A stretch of DNA of 14,326 bases, taken from assembly GCA_050252545.1 (NCBI GenBank), contig JBFWKS010000079.1, positions 1 through 14,326 on the forward strand. The letters run 5' to 3'. Below, piece by piece: positions 1 through 9,370 of the stretch (positions are counted from its first letter, which is position 1; each line of letters begins with the position of its first letter). This stretch comes from Patulibacter sp050252545. GTDB taxonomy: Bacteria; Actinomycetota; Thermoleophilia; Solirubrobacterales; Solirubrobacteraceae. The notes beneath the pieces are model-generated. The model was not told where the DNA came from. It saw only the letters and a program-made list of their open reading frames with translations, and searched no databases. A program made the position numbers and the translations under genes.

Positions 1-193
1 CGTCGAGCAGCCGCTCGCTCGCCCGCAGCGACATGTCGACGCCCCATCGGGTCGCACGCCAACCGATCCCGCCGACGAGCCGCACGAGGCCCGGCATCGC
101 GGTGACGACGGACGTGACGCCGGTGCCGGGCTCGGACGGCGGCTCCGGCGGCAGGGGCGCGTCGGGATCGGGACGACGGGTCGGATCGCTCAT
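1..193 (-). CDS. Unrecognised protein, N-terminal part only (cut by window edge)
   Basis: An open frame starts with ATG at 193 and runs without a stop to base 1, giving the first 64 residues of a longer protein. It begins 7 bases after the TGA stop of the DUF445 gene, so the two are probably co-transcribed. Residues 1-24 are rich in Pro, Asp and Glu and look disordered. From about residue 30 the chain turns amphipathic or hydrophobic (MPGLVRLVGGIGWRATRW), as at the start of a folded or membrane-associated domain. There is no signal peptide or recognisable motif in the visible part. No clear ribosome binding site is seen, which fits translational coupling to the upstream gene. I do not recognise the family and assign no function. 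Confidence 0.6.
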   Translation of the reverse strand, partial: MSDPTRRPDPDAPLPPEPPSEPGTGVTSVVTAMPGLVRLVGGIGWRATRWGVDMSLRASERLLD

Positions 194-200
194 GGGCCGA

Positions 201-1604
201 TCAGAACGGTAGCTCGCTCAGCACGCCGAAGATCGCCAGGTGCAGGAGCCCGGCGCCGACGCCGAGCACCGCCCCGTGAAGGATCAGCAACCACTCGTCC
301 TCCTTGATCGCGGAGTGCAGCAGCTCGGCGGTGTCGCCGTAGGACATCGTCTGCATCCGGTCGTCGATGAGCTTCTGGATCCGGCCGCTCTGCTGGGCGT
401 GGAACACCGGGTCGCTCAACGGCGTCACCGTCTCGTCGACCGCCTCGGCGGCCATCGATCGCTGGATCGCCAGGTACTCCCGCGATCCGACCGCCACGCG
501 GACCGCCGCCCGGACCGGGCCCGCCGCCCGGTCGACCGCCGGACGGAGGACCCGCTCGATCGTCTGGCGGGTGCGGTGCGCGCGGGGACCGTAGAGCAGC
601 TCCTCCCCGAGGTTGCGCAGGGTGATGACCTCCTCGGCGATCATCGAGGAGTAGATGCGCGCCACCTCGCTCTTGCGGCGCAGGAACAGCCCGTGCAGCA
701 GGAACGGGCCCACCCGGGTCGGCTCGTGCGGGTAGAAGATCATCCACAGGGCCAGCCAGTTGGTGAGGTAGCCGATGATGGCGCCGCCGATCGGGAGCAC
801 CCACCAGCCGCCGCCGACGTCGTGCAGCAGGTAGAGCAGCCCGATCAGCGGGATACCGCACGCACCGCCGAACCAGAAGCCGAAGTACACGAGGAACCGC
901 AGCTCCTTCTCCCCCACGCGACGGAAGATGTCGTTGCACAGCTCCGGATTGCGCTCCAGGTGCCGGACGACCATCGCCTTGACGTCGAGCAGCTGGTCGA
1001 TGTTCTCGCCCAGGGCACGGGTGACGTCGTGGACGAGCTCGGGGAGCTGCGCCTGCACCCGTGAGTGGACGGTGGCGCGCATCCAGTTGGGCAGGTTCTG
1101 CCACAGTCCCGGGTGCTCGCGCTCCATGATCCGGTCGACCATCGCGTGGATGTCCTTGTCGGCCGTGGCGACGATGTGCTCGGCGATCTGCTCCGGCTGC
1201 AGCTCCTCGTAGAAGTCCGATGCGTTGCCGAGCTTCGCCAGGCCCTTGTCGACCGCGATCGATCCCATCTTCGCCGCTCGCGACGGGATGATCCCCTGCC
1301 ACCCGATCCCGCCGTCCATCAGACCCGGGACCTGCTGGATGCGGCGCGGCATGATGCTCACGAGCGCCGCCAGTCCCGGGATCCTCCAGCCCTTGAACTC
1401 CAGCGGGTTGAAGAGCATCCAGACGCCGGTCCAGTTGGTCACCGCACCGATCACGGCGGTGAACAGCGGGATCGTGAGCGCCTCGACCAGTGGGCTGGCG
1501 TGGATGATGGGGAGGAACAGGAAGTCCCAGCGGCAGTCGCCCTGCCCGTCCAGCGCGCAGCCGTCCGGTCCGGTCGCCGCGGCGACGGTCGTGATCATGC
1601 TCAT
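201..1604 (-). CDS. DUF445 family membrane protein
   Basis: This 467-residue protein has the layout of the DUF445 family, whose biochemical role is unknown. Two similar membrane segments are visible. One near the N terminus contains AVIGAVTNWTGVWMLFNP, and one in the middle contains GAIIGYLTNWLALWMIFYP. The repeated TNW..x.WM.F.P signature suggests an internal duplication. Between and after them lie long charged helical regions, and the protein ends with a last hydrophobic segment (WLLILHGAVLGVGAGLLHLA). The start is uncertain. I chose the ATG at 1604 because upstream in-frame codons back to a GTG at 1679 encode a low-complexity Pro/Gly/Glu stretch atypical of the family. An ATG at 1598 and a GTG at 1625 are alternatives, and none has a good ribosome binding site. 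A hairpin separates this gene from secA, and an unknown gene follows after 7 bases. Confidence 0.88.
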   Translation of the reverse strand: MSMITTVAAATGPDGCALDGQGDCRWDFLFLPIIHASPLVEALTIPLFTAVIGAVTNWTGVWMLFNPLEFKGWRIPGLAALVSIMPRRIQQVPGLMDGGIGWQGIIPSRAAKMGSIAVDKGLAKLGNASDFYEELQPEQIAEHIVATADKDIHAMVDRIMEREHPGLWQNLPNWMRATVHSRVQAQLPELVHDVTRALGENIDQLLDVKAMVVRHLERNPELCNDIFRRVGEKELRFLVYFGFWFGGACGIPLIGLLYLLHDVGGGWWVLPIGGAIIGYLTNWLALWMIFYPHEPTRVGPFLLHGLFLRRKSEVARIYSSMIAEEVITLRNLGEELLYGPRAHRTRQTIERVLRPAVDRAAGPVRAAVRVAVGSREYLAIQRSMAAEAVDETVTPLSDPVFHAQQSGRIQKLIDDRMQTMSYGDTAELLHSAIKEDEWLLILHGAVLGVGAGLLHLAIFGVLSELPF

Positions 1605-1746
1605 CGGTCGAAGATCATCCCCCACGGGAGCGATGCCCGGACCCTCCGGCCGCTCCTCTCCGGGCGGAGCCTCCCACACCGGGCGGGCGGGTGGTGGGCG
1701 CGCGCGACCGGCCCGGCCGCCACGGCCCGCGAGCGTCGACCGCGGC

Positions 1747-1787
1747 GGCCCACGCCCGACCTCACCGGCGACGGCCCACGCCCGACC
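1747..1787. repeat. Two direct copies of a 15-base unit beside the secA hairpin
   Basis: The sequence GGCCCACGCCCGACC occurs at 1747-1761 and again, identical, at 1773-1787, 26 bases apart. The second copy supplies the left arm of the hairpin after secA, and the right arm is its inverted partner. The first copy could form a competing, longer-range pairing with the same right arm. This looks like local duplication of a terminator arm. A function beyond termination is not supported. Confidence 0.6.
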
Positions 1788-1808
1788 GGATCGCCGGATC
1801 GGGCGTGG
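1776..1808 (-). terminator. Hairpin just after secA, likely intrinsic terminator
   Basis: A GC-rich inverted repeat lies 6 bases beyond the secA stop. The arm CACGCCCGA (1777-1785) pairs perfectly with TCGGGCGTG (1799-1807). An inner CCGG...CCGG pair extends it to a stem of about 13 bp with one bulged base and a 4-base ATCG loop. No T-tract follows, which is common in high-GC actinobacteria. The left arm is part of a 15-base direct repeat (see the repeat entry). It probably ends the hpf-secA transcript before the DUF445 gene. Confidence 0.55.
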
Positions 1809-1814
1809 TGGGGC

Positions 1815-4658
<2,844 letters not shown>

Positions 4659-4821
4659 GGCGTGAGCGTACCAGCGCTTACCCCTCGGCCCTCCGGCGAC
4701 GGGACGCCTCGGCCGGCGCCGGCCGCAGGGCCGGTCAGGGTGTCGCGGTGCAGGTCCTCCGGGGACGGCACCGGCGACCGCGAAACCGGACGAACCGGGT
4801 CCCGGCCGAGCGTCCGGGTGG

Positions 4822-4840
4822 CCCCCGGCGTGGCCGGGGG
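4822..4840 (-). terminator. Perfect GC hairpin between hpf and secA, possible terminator
   Basis: CCCCCGGC (4822-4829) and GCCGGGGG (4833-4840) form a perfect 8-bp stem around a 3-base GTG loop, 67 bases beyond the hpf stop. There is no T-tract. It may end or attenuate the hpf transcript before secA. The rest of the 249-bp gap contains a 14-base palindrome at 4711-4724 and no convincing gene or promoter. Confidence 0.4.
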
Positions 4841-4907
4841 TCTGGGGGACGACGGGCGGGCGGTCCGTCCGGGGCGGTGGGGTACCTCCCTCTCGTGGGA
4901 CCGAAGA

Positions 4908-5273
4908 TCAGGCGGGGGCGCCGCCCTCCGACGCCTGGGCGCGCTGCGCCTCTGCCATGCGTCGGGCATCGCGGCGGTGGCGACGCTGGACGCGGTGGCG
5001 CTTGACCTGCCGCGTCAACTCCTCCTCGACGAGGTGAATGGCGTGCTTGACGTCCCGACTCACGTCGTGGGCCCGGAGCGTGACGCCCTTGAGCCTCAGC
5101 GTCGCGTCGGCCCGGAACGGCTCCGCGACGGCCGGGTTGGTCGCCTGACTCAGCTCGACCTCGAGCTCCGCCAACTCCGACACCTGGGCATCGACCTTCC
5201 GGAAGCGTCGCGTGACGCACTCACGCAACTCCTCAGTGACCGGGACGTTACGACCCTTCACCTCGATCCGCAT
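4908..5273 (-). CDS. hpf: Short-form ribosome hibernation / S30AE family factor
   Basis: This 121-residue protein belongs to the HPF/YfiA (S30AE) family. These bind the decoding region of the 30S subunit and silence ribosomes during stress or stationary phase. The N terminus MRIEVKGRNVPVTEELRECV and the later ATLRLKG....AHDVSRDVKHAI pattern match the beta-alpha-beta fold of the domain. The rest (about 90-121) is a highly basic helix (KRHRVQRRHRRDARR) and a short Ala/Gly tail. The separate C-terminal dimerisation domain of long HPF is absent, so this is a short form. The start at 5273 is favoured over in-frame upstream codons because MRIEV is the family N terminus and GAAAGGTG sits about 6 bases before it. 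Flanking comF-like and secA genes match the M. tuberculosis order. Confidence 0.9.
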   Translation of the reverse strand: MRIEVKGRNVPVTEELRECVTRRFRKVDAQVSELAELEVELSQATNPAVAEPFRADATLRLKGVTLRAHDVSRDVKHAIHLVEEELTRQVKRHRVQRRHRRDARRMAEAQRAQASEGGAPA

Positions 5274-5310
5274 GGCGCACCTTTCGTCCAATGGACTCTG
5301 TGGTGACATG

Positions 5311-5340
5311 AACGTAACACCCCGGACGGACGGTAGGCAA
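5311..5340 (-). promoter_or_regulatory. Candidate promoter of hpf
   Basis: Read on the minus strand, TTGCCT (5335-5340) and TACGTT (5311-5316) are separated by 18 bases. They resemble a -35 element and the TANNNT -10 pattern of housekeeping sigma factors in actinobacteria. Transcription would start near 5304, leaving a 5' leader of about 30 bases with a good ribosome site before the hpf ATG. The surrounding 5300-5400 region is visibly richer in A and T than the rest of the window. Confidence 0.4.
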
Positions 5341-5386
5341 GGGTCGGTCGACGTATCTGGTTGCGACCTGCTATATGCCGATTATC

Positions 5387-5400
5387 CATGGCGTTCCATG
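5387..5400. promoter_or_regulatory. Small inverted repeat upstream of hpf, possible operator
   Basis: CATGG (5387-5391) and CCATG (5396-5400) form a 5-bp inverted repeat around CGTT. It sits next to a GATAAT hexamer on the minus strand, which could be a second -10 element for hpf. The short length makes chance quite possible. Confidence 0.2.
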
Positions 5401-5442
5401 ACCGTTCGTGGTAGTGCCAGGTCGAATGCGTCGTACCCCCGG

Positions 5443-6204
5443 TCAACGCAGGGTTCGCAGGGCGGTGAGCGCGGTGACCCGCACCGCGCCCGCGGCCCGC
5501 AGCGCGCTCCCGGCCGCCCGCAGGGTGGCCCCCGTCGTATGCACGTCGTCGACGACCACGACACGCCGGGGCACGGTGGCTCGCACGCGTGGCGGCGGGA
5601 GGCGCAGCCGCTCGTGTCGGGCCGCGGCGTGCTGCGACGGCCGTCCCTCGGGTCGTTCGAGGACCGGCGCGACCGGCACCCCGAGCGCGGACGCGACGGC
5701 GTCCGCGAGCAGCGCCGCGTGATCGACCCCGCGGGCGCGTCGGCGGCGCGGATCCGACGGCACCGGCACGACCGCGTCGACACCGGCCACGACGGCGCGC
5801 GGTGCACGCGCGACCATGGCTGCCGCAAACCACGGCGCGACCCGGATCGCGGCGGCGCGCTTGCCCGCGATCGCCAGCGATCGTGCGGGCCCCTCGTACG
5901 CCAGCGGTGCCCACGCCGCAGCGATCGGCCCACCGCGTCCCGGGCATCGGCGGGGCATGCACGGCGTCGGCAGGCCGCACCGTGCGCAACCGTGTCGCGG
6001 GAGCCACGGGAGTGCGGCACGGCAGGCGCCACACAACGGCTCGGCGGTGCGGGCGGCGCCGCGACAGTGCCAGCAACGGTCCGGCGCGACGAGGGCGGGG
6101 AGCAGGTCGGCGGCGAGGGACGCGAGCCGGAGCACGTCCCGACGATCGCCGATGGCCGCGCGCCGGAACCAGTGGGCGACTGCGACAATCCCGTGTCGTG
6201 TCAC
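5443..6204 (-). CDS. ComF family phosphoribosyltransferase-like protein
   Basis: ComF-family proteins join an N-terminal zinc ribbon to a type I phosphoribosyltransferase fold and are linked to DNA uptake in naturally transformable bacteria; elsewhere their role is unclear. Cysteine pairs are seen at 44/47, 58/61 and 73/76, with further cysteines at 82 and 87. DAVVPVPSDPRRRRARGVDHAALLA (split here as 143-150 and 151-167) matches the usual ComF block. The PRPP-binding loop VVVVDDVHTTGAT lies at 215-227. The 253-residue form starts at a GTG at 6204, which overlaps the divergent ctaG start. An internal GTG at 6135 would give 230 residues, place the start 20 residues before the first cysteine as is usual for the family, and leave room for a promoter, so it is a serious alternative. 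The gene reads toward hpf and secA. Confidence 0.87.
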   Translation of the reverse strand: MTRHGIVAVAHWFRRAAIGDRRDVLRLASLAADLLPALVAPDRCWHCRGAARTAEPLCGACRAALPWLPRHGCARCGLPTPCMPRRCPGRGGPIAAAWAPLAYEGPARSLAIAGKRAAAIRVAPWFAAAMVARAPRAVVAGVDAVVPVPSDPRRRRARGVDHAALLADAVASALGVPVAPVLERPEGRPSQHAAARHERLRLPPPRVRATVPRRVVVVDDVHTTGATLRAAGSALRAAGAVRVTALTALRTLR

Positions 6205-7004
6205 CCCCGATCTCGTGGAGCCTGCAGGTCGCCCCGACGCTCATGGCGGCGTTCCTGGTGGCCGTCTACGTACGCCGCTGGGTCACGGTCCGGCGTTCCC
6301 CGGACCGCGCCCAGGCCCCGGTCTGGCGGCTGGTCTCGTGGGTCAGCGGAGCGCTCGTCCTCGTCATCGCCCAGGGCGATCCGATCGACGGGCTGGGCGA
6401 CTATCTGCTGTCGATGCACATGGTCCAGCACCTGCTGCTGCTGGACGTCATGCCGCTGCTCCTGCTCTTCGGGCTCAACCGCGTCCTCATGCGACCGATC
6501 ACGCGCCGCGTGCAGTGGATCGAGCAACGGCTCGGCTGGCTCGCGAGTCCGATGTTCGGGGTCATCCTCTACACCGCCGGCATGTGGGTCTGGCACGTCC
6601 CGTGGCTCTACGACGGCGCCGCACGACACGACTCGCTGCACCTGTTGGAGCACATGACCTTCACCGGCGTCGGCTTCATCTACTGGTGGCACCTGCTGCG
6701 GCCGATCCCCTCCCGCGAGCGCCTGACCGGCATGGGCCCCGTCGCCTACATGGCCGTCACCAAGGTCACCGTGGGAATCCTCGGCGTGGCGCTGACGTTC
6801 GCGCCGACGTCGATGTACACCTTCTACGACGACAACAAGGCCTGGTGGGGCATGACGCCCTCCATCGACCAGGCCACCGCGGGCGCGATCATGGCCTCCG
6901 AGCAGGTGCTGATCATGGGCATCGCGTTCGGCGTGCTCTTCATCCGCGGCCTGCAGGAGTCCGAGCTGCAGGCGCGCCGCGAGGAGCGCATACTCTACCG
7001 CTAG
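6198..7004 (+). CDS. ctaG: Cytochrome c oxidase assembly protein, caa3-type CtaG family
   Basis: This 268-residue polytopic membrane protein matches the caa3_CtaG family, known from Bacillus to be needed for assembly of the copper-containing caa3 oxidase. About six to seven hydrophobic segments are visible. The conserved histidine-rich features are SMHMVQH (72-78), MWVWHVPW (129-136) and LLEHMTF (149-155), with H74, H78, H133 and H152 as plausible metal or haem-site ligands. It is unrelated to the Cox11-type protein also called CtaG. The GTG at 6198 is the first in-frame start near the domain and has no ribosome site. GACAAT at 6184-6189 could be a -10 element of a leaderless message. An ATG at 6243 is an alternative. 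It is the only plus-strand gene here, divergent from comF and convergent with the nucleotidyltransferase gene. No oxidase subunit genes lie in the window. Confidence 0.88.
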   Translation: MSPPISWSLQVAPTLMAAFLVAVYVRRWVTVRRSPDRAQAPVWRLVSWVSGALVLVIAQGDPIDGLGDYLLSMHMVQHLLLLDVMPLLLLFGLNRVLMRPITRRVQWIEQRLGWLASPMFGVILYTAGMWVWHVPWLYDGAARHDSLHLLEHMTFTGVGFIYWWHLLRPIPSRERLTGMGPVAYMAVTKVTVGILGVALTFAPTSMYTFYDDNKAWWGMTPSIDQATAGAIMASEQVLIMGIAFGVLFIRGLQESELQARREERILYR

Positions 7005-7008
7005 GAGG

Positions 7009-7022
7009 ACCGGCGGGCCGGT
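7009..7022 (+). terminator. Small hairpin directly after ctaG
   Basis: ACCGGC (7009-7014) and GCCGGT (7017-7022) form a perfect 6-bp inverted repeat 4 bases after the ctaG stop. The 2-base gap means the innermost pair must open to make a loop. It is weaker than the larger repeat at 7095-7116. Confidence 0.25.
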
Positions 7023-7094
7023 GGTGGCGACGGGGACGGCGCCGACGACCCCTCCCCGGTGGTGCCCGCCGTCGCGACGACGGGGCTGGCGATG

Positions 7095-7116
7095 CGTCGG
7101 GACGCCCGTCCCGACG
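7095..7116. terminator. Perfect inverted repeat between convergent genes, likely bidirectional terminator
   Basis: CGTCGGGACG (7095-7104) and CGTCCCGACG (7107-7116) are exact reverse complements separated by two bases. This gives a stem of 9 bp with a 4-base loop on either strand. It lies between the stop of ctaG (7004) and the stop of the convergent nucleotidyltransferase gene (7159), where a shared terminator is expected. There is no T-tract on either side. I see nothing else in the 154-bp gap. Confidence 0.55.
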
Positions 7117-7158
7117 ACGACGCGGTCTGACGGTCCCGAGCGGTCTTCGCCGGTCTGC

Positions 7159-8169
7159 TCAGGACGCGACGCCGGTGCGCGTGCGCGTGCGCAGTGCGGC
7201 GACGATGCCCGTCTGCCCGACGATGCCCTCGATGAGGATCGTCTCGGGCTGGATCGTGGTGCCGGGCAGCACGATCGACCGCTTGAGCGCCGCGCCCCGC
7301 CCGATCGTGGCGCCGTCACCGACGACGACCGGACCCTGCAGGCGCACGCCCTCCTCGATCCGCACGTCGCGACCGATCCAGACCGCCCCCTCCACGAGCT
7401 CCGCCGCGTCCAGCGACGAGCCCTCCCCCAGGTGCGGCGCCCCGTCCGCAGCGTGCCCGACGCCGTCCAGGCGCAGGCGGCCGGTCAGCGCGTCGAACGT
7501 GCCGTTGCGCAGCTCGTCGATCGATCCGACGTCGTTCCAGTAACCGTCGATCTCATGGATGTGGAACGGCACGTCGTGCTCGAGCAGCCGCGGGAACACG
7601 TCGTGGGCGAAGTCGACGAACGGCGTGTCGGGGAAGTAGTCGAAGACCTCGGGCGAGAAGACGTAGATGCCGCAGTTGGCCAGGTCCGACAGTGCCTCGT
7701 CCGGGTCGGGCTTCTCCTGGAAGCCGGTCACCCGGCCGTCGCGGTCGTGCAGGACGACGCCGTACTCCGACGTGTCGGTGACACGGGTGACGCTGATCGT
7801 GGCGACGCCGCCGGCCGCCACGTGCCGCTCGACCAGCCGCGTGACGTCGAGGTCGGTGAGCGCATCACCGGAGATGACGACGAACGGCTCGTCGCCGAGG
7901 TACTCGCGAGCGTTGCGCACGCCGCCTGCGGTGCCGAGCAGCTCGGGCTCGTGCAGGTAGGTCAGCTCGTCGCCGAAGTATCCGCGGATGACGTCCGGGA
8001 AGTAGTGGATGTTCGCGACGATCCGGTCGATCCCGTGCCGCCGCAGAAGGTCGAGCGTGTGCGCCATGACGGGCCGGTCGAGGACCGGCACCATCGGCTT
8101 GGGCAGTTCGAAGGTGATCGGCCGCAGGCGCGTTCCGAGACCGGCGGCGAGGACCATGGCGGACGTCAC
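7159..8169 (-). CDS. Sugar-phosphate nucleotidyltransferase (mannose-1-phosphate guanylyltransferase-like)
   Basis: Enzymes of this family couple a hexose 1-phosphate with an NTP to give an NDP-sugar and pyrophosphate. The N-terminal Rossmann-like catalytic domain has LAAGLGTRLRP (7-17) with K24 in the following PKP. It also has the metal-binding GDALTD (101-106), EKP (152-154), NCGIY (165-169) and YWNDVGS (210-216). After about residue 240 come irregular hexapeptide repeats of a short left-handed beta helix (for example VWIGRDVRIEEGVRLQGPVV, 263-282). Length (336) and domain order fit GDP-mannose pyrophosphorylases of the eukaryote-like, single-function type, but the base and sugar cannot be read from sequence alone. 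UTP- or dTTP-glucose activity is possible. The GTG at 8169 is preferred because TAGGTT lies about 8 bases upstream; an ATG at 8157 is the alternative. It is the last gene of the cluster. Confidence 0.85.
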   Translation of the reverse strand: MTSAMVLAAGLGTRLRPITFELPKPMVPVLDRPVMAHTLDLLRRHGIDRIVANIHYFPDVIRGYFGDELTYLHEPELLGTAGGVRNAREYLGDEPFVVISGDALTDLDVTRLVERHVAAGGVATISVTRVTDTSEYGVVLHDRDGRVTGFQEKPDPDEALSDLANCGIYVFSPEVFDYFPDTPFVDFAHDVFPRLLEHDVPFHIHEIDGYWNDVGSIDELRNGTFDALTGRLRLDGVGHAADGAPHLGEGSSLDAAELVEGAVWIGRDVRIEEGVRLQGPVVVGDGATIGRGAALKRSIVLPGTTIQPETILIEGIVGQTGIVAALRTRTRTGVAS

Positions 8170-8200
8170 CGGGGCAACCTACCGCACCCGAACGGTCCTC

Positions 8201-8226
8201 CGGGGACGTCCCGGTGACGTTCCCCG
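8201..8226 (-). terminator. Bulged hairpin between the isomerase and nucleotidyltransferase genes
   Basis: CGGGGACGT (8201-8209) pairs with ACGTTCCCCG (8217-8226) with one bulged base, 9 bases after the isomerase stop. It contains the palindrome GGGACGTCCC (8203-8212). It could be a weak terminator or attenuator that lowers expression of the last gene. The 66-bp gap holds nothing else. Confidence 0.3.
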
Positions 8227-8235
8227 CGACGACGA

Positions 8236-9297
8236 TCAGTCGTCGGCGGCGAGTTGCTCCTTGAGCCGGTCGATCGGCGTGACCGGCGCGGGGTCGGTCC
8301 CGCCGAGCACGGCCAGGTAGAGCGACACCAGATCGCCGAGCAGGACCAGCGACAGCACGCGCTCGACCGCGGTCTCGCCCCGCGACCCGACGCGGTGGAC
8401 GCTCGCGGTGTACGGCGCGATCAGCTCGCTCGTCAGCTCGGCCCGGCGGATCAGTCGGGGATGGACGTCGGTGTCCTCGAGGATCACCGACGTGAACCGG
8501 CCCACGTCACGGGCACCGTTCCACCCGACGAGCGCGTTGTGGTTGGCCTCCGGCATCTCGTGCGTGAACGCCGGGACCTCGGCGTTCTCGTTGATCTGGC
8601 ACTTCCAGCGGTAGGCGACCGGGGCCGTGAGCTCCATCCCCGCGACGACCGGGATCGTGCCGTGGAGGGCGCGGGCGAGGGTCTTGGCCTGACCGTCGTC
8701 GGTGCCGGACGGGCCCCACTCCCGGGCGAGCCCGTCGAGCGCGTCGGCGGCGACGTCGAGCTCGGCACGCAGCGACGGTCCCGCCCCGCATGCGGCCGCC
8801 ACCTCGAGCACCGCGACGACCATGTAGCCGACGGCGGCGCGCGGCTGCAGCCCGCCGGCGACGGGGATCACCGGGACGCCCTCCTCGCGGGCGAGCCGCC
8901 CCAGCTCGCCACCGGTCGTGACGACCACGCGTCGGGCCCCGATGACGCCTGCCGCCTCGAAGCACGCGAGCGTCTCCTCGGTGTCGCCGCTGTAGCTCGC
9001 GCAGAGCACGGTGGTGTCGTCGGTGGTCCACGGCGGCAGGCCGTAGCCGCGTGCCGCGAGGACCGGGCGGGCGGCCTGATCTCCGAGCGCGGCGCGCGCC
9101 AGGAGCCCGCCGATCGACGATCCGCCCATCCCGGCGACGACGAGGCCACCGGGGCTGTCCCATGTCCCCAGGCCCGCCGACTCGACCTTCCACATGGCGT
9201 CGCGAATGTGGTCGCCGATCGCCAACGCGTCCGCGATCTGGTCGGTGACGTCGACGGCCGAGACTGCGGCGGGGTCCAGCGGCTGGGTGGCGTTCAT
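8236..9297 (-). CDS. Bifunctional phosphoglucose/phosphomannose isomerase
   Basis: This family converts fructose 6-phosphate to glucose 6-phosphate or mannose 6-phosphate, feeding both glycolysis and NDP-sugar synthesis. The 353-residue protein has two SIS domains. The first shows GMGGSSIGG (56-64) and the phosphate-binding SYSGDTEETL (101-110). These are followed by QPRAAVGY (151-158). The second carries the family blocks YRWKCQINENAEVPAF (229-244) and EANHNALVGW (250-259), with PIDRLK near the C terminus. The length is normal for the bifunctional archaeal/actinobacterial type and much shorter than classical Pgi. The ATG at 9297 gives the usual N terminus; an in-frame ATG at 9318 would add 7 residues. 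No strong ribosome site is seen. It starts 73 bp after the upstream nucleotidyltransferase stop, in the same direction. Its products need a phosphohexomutase before the neighbouring nucleotidyltransferases can use them, and none is encoded here. Confidence 0.9.
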   Translation of the reverse strand: MNATQPLDPAAVSAVDVTDQIADALAIGDHIRDAMWKVESAGLGTWDSPGGLVVAGMGGSSIGGLLARAALGDQAARPVLAARGYGLPPWTTDDTTVLCASYSGDTEETLACFEAAGVIGARRVVVTTGGELGRLAREEGVPVIPVAGGLQPRAAVGYMVVAVLEVAAACGAGPSLRAELDVAADALDGLAREWGPSGTDDGQAKTLARALHGTIPVVAGMELTAPVAYRWKCQINENAEVPAFTHEMPEANHNALVGWNGARDVGRFTSVILEDTDVHPRLIRRAELTSELIAPYTASVHRVGSRGETAVERVLSLVLLGDLVSLYLAVLGGTDPAPVTPIDRLKEQLAADD

Positions 9298-9370
9298 ACA
9301 CCGCGGAGCATGCCGCATCGGGCGGCGGGGCGGGGCGGTGACCGGGCCGTGAGGTGGTCGACCTCGCCCG

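Noticed and set aside
4711..4724. 14-base palindrome between hpf and secA as an operator
   Set aside because: It is composed only of G and C, and such palindromes are frequent by chance here. No promoter elements adjoin it.
5212..7543. Several plus-strand frames running into ctaG from far upstream and a third reading across its end
   Set aside because: Only the part from 6198 shows membrane segments and family motifs. The upstream extension is antisense to comF and Arg-rich, and the other frames are shifted shadows.
9351..9365. Hairpin GAGGT/ACCTC after the longer nucleotidyltransferase gene as a terminator
   Set aside because: The stem is only 5 bp with a 5-base loop and no T-tract, which is within chance at this base composition.
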